DNA from: Catenovulum sediminis
Lineage (GTDB): Bacteria > Pseudomonadota > Gammaproteobacteria > Enterobacterales > Alteromonadaceae
Direction: 5' to 3' (one strand)
Length of the DNA stretch: 64,000 bases
Assembly: GCF_040270295.1 (NCBI RefSeq)
Contig: NZ_JBELOE010000211.1
Shown here: piece after piece, positions 62,373 to 64,000 of the stretch
Position numbering within the stretch: position 1 is the stretch's first letter
Layout: every line of letters starts with the position of its first letter
The notes under the pieces: generated by a model
The model's database searches: none
What the model was told of the DNA's origin: nothing
Seen by the model: the letters and a program-made list of their open reading frames with translations, nothing else
Translations under genes and position numbers: made by a program

Positions 62373-64000
62373 ATGGTCACATTTAGTTTATATATTTTTT
62401 TGTACATAGCGCTGGTTATTGTCTTGGTCAGCGCTTTGTTTGCTTGGACTAAATGTAAGGACTGGAGCGTACCGCTGGCCTCTTCGGCTTTAGTGTTGTT
62501 ACTCATAGAAGGCTGGGTACAGCAAATGTCAGCCTCGTATTGGGTGGCGCTTGTTGTTCTATCATCGCTGGTGGCTTTGTTAAATTCTAAACTTAAAGCA
62601 AAAAAACATTTTGTGCTGCGTGATTATGTCAGTTTGAGCTTGTTTGTTATCGGGGTGGCCTTATTAACTTTGAGCGAACCTTTATTTTTTGGTGGACTAT
62701 GTTGTATATACGCAGCTGCGGTCTATGTGCAAAATAACCTGACTTCAATCTCAAACCGTTTTCGCCATCATCATGCCCTGATTGTAACTCTGAGCTCATT
62801 TGCACTGATAGTTGCGTTTACCTACACATTAGAGTTAAAACAACAAACATTTAAGCAGCAAAAATTAACTTTGATATCGAGTCATATTGAGCAGCTTTTT
62901 ACACAAAGATGGCAAAATTTGCGTTATGCATTAGTCCGCTTAAACGATAGAGTCAACTCTCCCCAGCAGTATATAGATAGTCGCTATCACACTATAGATG
63001 CCAAAAATTACGTTAATCAAATCGATGCGATAGTGGCAATAGCCCGTGTAAAGCAAACGCAAATCGAGTGGCAAATACCGGAAAACAGCGAGTTCTCTGC
63101 TAAGTTTAAATCGGTGGTAAAGTTAATCGAAAGGGGAGAAAAAGTATCGTACCTACACAGTGGCAAACATAAACAGTTAACCGAGAACCAACTATTGGTT
63201 GTTTTTCCTGTTCATGACTCTAATTCGCACCTGATGATACTTGTAGATCAGCAAAAATTATGGGCACCACTTACAAAATATGCAGCATCAGAAGGTGTGT
63301 GGCTTAACGTGCGATTGGCTTTAGCACAGCCGTTTATTCAGCAACTACAAATGCCCGATGCAGAGAAATGGCACGACTTTTCTGCAATCCAACCCAATTG
63401 GCAATTGCAAGTGGCATTTATGCCTAAACGTGAAATAAACTTAACTTTATTTAATAGCAATTATGTACTTGTTTTGGGGTTTGCATGCAGTTGTTTGTTT
63501 GGTTTGGTGTTGTATTTGTTTTTAGTGACGCGCCGGCAATCCAGAGCACTAACACAGCAAATTGAGGAGCGCGAAGAGCTGCATGCTAAATTTATTACCG
63601 AAAAAAACAGAACTGAGATATCGGCAGAAGTTTCGGCTTTGGGCGTATGGGAGTGGGATGTTAAAAGCGGTGCATTGGTGTGGGATAGTAAAATGCATGA
63701 TATATATGAAACCCCACAAGCCATTCAAGACAACCTGGGATACGCCTTTTGGCAACAAAGCGTGCATCCTGAAGATATTAGCAATGCTGAGCAGACGATA
63801 GCCAATGCGTTAGATAGTAAATCAGAGTGGAATTATGAATTTAGAATTATCACTCCGAGTAAAGCTTGCAAATATGTCAAGGCCAATGCGCGCCCAATAT
63901 TAAACGAGCAGGGAGAAGTGGTAAAACTTGTGGGCGGGAATATGGAAATCACTCACGAACGCACGTTAGAAGCGCGTTTACTCGAAGCTAAAGAAGCGGC
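62373..64000 (+). CDS. Membrane PAS sensor protein (N-terminal part, runs off window)
   Basis: An ATG at 62373 after AGGGTAGG opens a frame that stays open to the window end (542 codons). The N-terminus has several hydrophobic helices (about 1-24, 34-65, 80-120, 133-150). An extracytoplasmic segment (about 155-360), another helix (about 363-388) and a short coiled coil follow, then a PAS domain (about 418-530; VSALGVWEWDVKSGALVWDSK, YEFRIITPS, LVGGNMEITHERTLEARL). The following ARLLEAKEAA suggests a linker to a histidine kinase or GGDEF domain outside the window. Class undecided. Confidence 0.8.
   Translation, partial: MVTFSLYIFLYIALVIVLVSALFAWTKCKDWSVPLASSALVLLLIEGWVQQMSASYWVALVVLSSLVALLNSKLKAKKHFVLRDYVSLSLFVIGVALLTLSEPLFFGGLCCIYAAAVYVQNNLTSISNRFRHHHALIVTLSSFALIVAFTYTLELKQQTFKQQKLTLISSHIEQLFTQRWQNLRYALVRLNDRVNSPQQYIDSRYHTIDAKNYVNQIDAIVAIARVKQTQIEWQIPENSEFSAKFKSVVKLIERGEKVSYLHSGKHKQLTENQLLVVFPVHDSNSHLMILVDQQKLWAPLTKYAASEGVWLNVRLALAQPFIQQLQMPDAEKWHDFSAIQPNWQLQVAFMPKREINLTLFNSNYVLVLGFACSCLFGLVLYLFLVTRRQSRALTQQIEEREELHAKFITEKNRTEISAEVSALGVWEWDVKSGALVWDSKMHDIYETPQAIQDNLGYAFWQQSVHPEDISNAEQTIANALDSKSEWNYEFRIITPSKACKYVKANARPILNEQGEVVKLVGGNMEITHERTLEARLLEAKEA

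Noticed and set aside
62243..62506. Minus-strand 87-codon frame before the PAS sensor
   Set aside because: It overlaps the start of the long sensor gene and the Rhs remnant and shows no protein-like features.
63461..63801. Several short frames on both strands near the right edge
   Set aside because: All lie inside the sensor gene that is continuously open from 62373 to the window end.
1..64000. tRNA, rRNA or CRISPR loci
   Set aside because: Reading both strands I found no cloverleaf with a T-loop GGTTCGA in the right setting, no rRNA-like sequence and no regularly spaced repeat-spacer array; the 24-base spaced repeats at 59745-59804 have too short and too few units.

Overview
Organism. The window reads as a chromosome segment of a marine gammaproteobacterium, most likely Alteromonadales (Alteromonadaceae-like, for example near Catenovulum or Paraglaciecola). 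This is inferred from moderately AT-rich coding sequence, a complete gspC-N type II secretion operon beside hslR-hslO, the dusB-fis and purH/purD blocks, an ectoine osmolyte operon, and a set of polysaccharide-degrading lipoproteins. The species cannot be fixed from the sequence alone. || Layout. 1-2.2 kb: edge of an ISAs1-like transposase, then an aldo/keto reductase divergent from a LysR regulator. 2.2-4.9 kb: mdh and pckA (malate/oxaloacetate/PEP node). 4.9-12 kb: ectoine region, with an EctR1-like MarR regulator and a CheW-like gene on the minus strand, divergent from ectA-ectB-ectC-ask-methyltransferase-Na+/solute symporter and a TPR membrane protein. An EctR1-type operator lies over the ectA promoter. 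12.9-13.3 kb: small membrane protein and DUF2789. 13.7-23 kb: carbohydrate block (GH13 lipoprotein, AraC regulator, CBM9-like/DUF5916 outer-membrane protein, GH53 galactanase with LacI-type operators, GH97). 23.1-24.4 kb: hslO, hslR. 24.7-36.1 kb: gspCDEFGHIJKLMN plus a tiny lipoprotein. 36.4-36.6 kb: a candidate small RNA on the minus strand. 36.8-42.3 kb: hrpB, mrcB, and an MscS-type channel. 42.6-47 kb: a three-gene signalling operon whose first protein carries a plant-ethylene-receptor-like membrane domain, followed by a single-domain response regulator and a receiver-GGDEF protein. 47.1-53.3 kb: housekeeping (rsuA, purD, exported methyltransferase-like protein, purH, fis, dusB). 53.6-56.9 kb: Ig-like lipoprotein and an oxidoreductase/LysR pair. 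56.9-62.3 kb: an Rhs scrap-yard with one 5'-truncated Rhs gene and its tip, further partial Rhs copies, a Fic fragment, a frameshifted nuclease tip with an immunity-like neighbour, an IS3 transposase tail and a higBA module. 62.4-64 kb: start of a membrane PAS sensor that runs off the window. || How it works together. Ectoine genes make and perhaps re-import a compatible solute under EctR control. The type II secretion system and the lipoprotein glycosidases fit a life on algal or plant polysaccharide (starch-like alpha-glucans and beta-1,4-galactan). The ethylene-receptor-like kinase would feed a phosphorelay ending in a c-di-GMP synthase, a plausible way to sense a gas made by algae and plants. 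This is the most striking system here. The Rhs region is the accessory, recombining part of the window.
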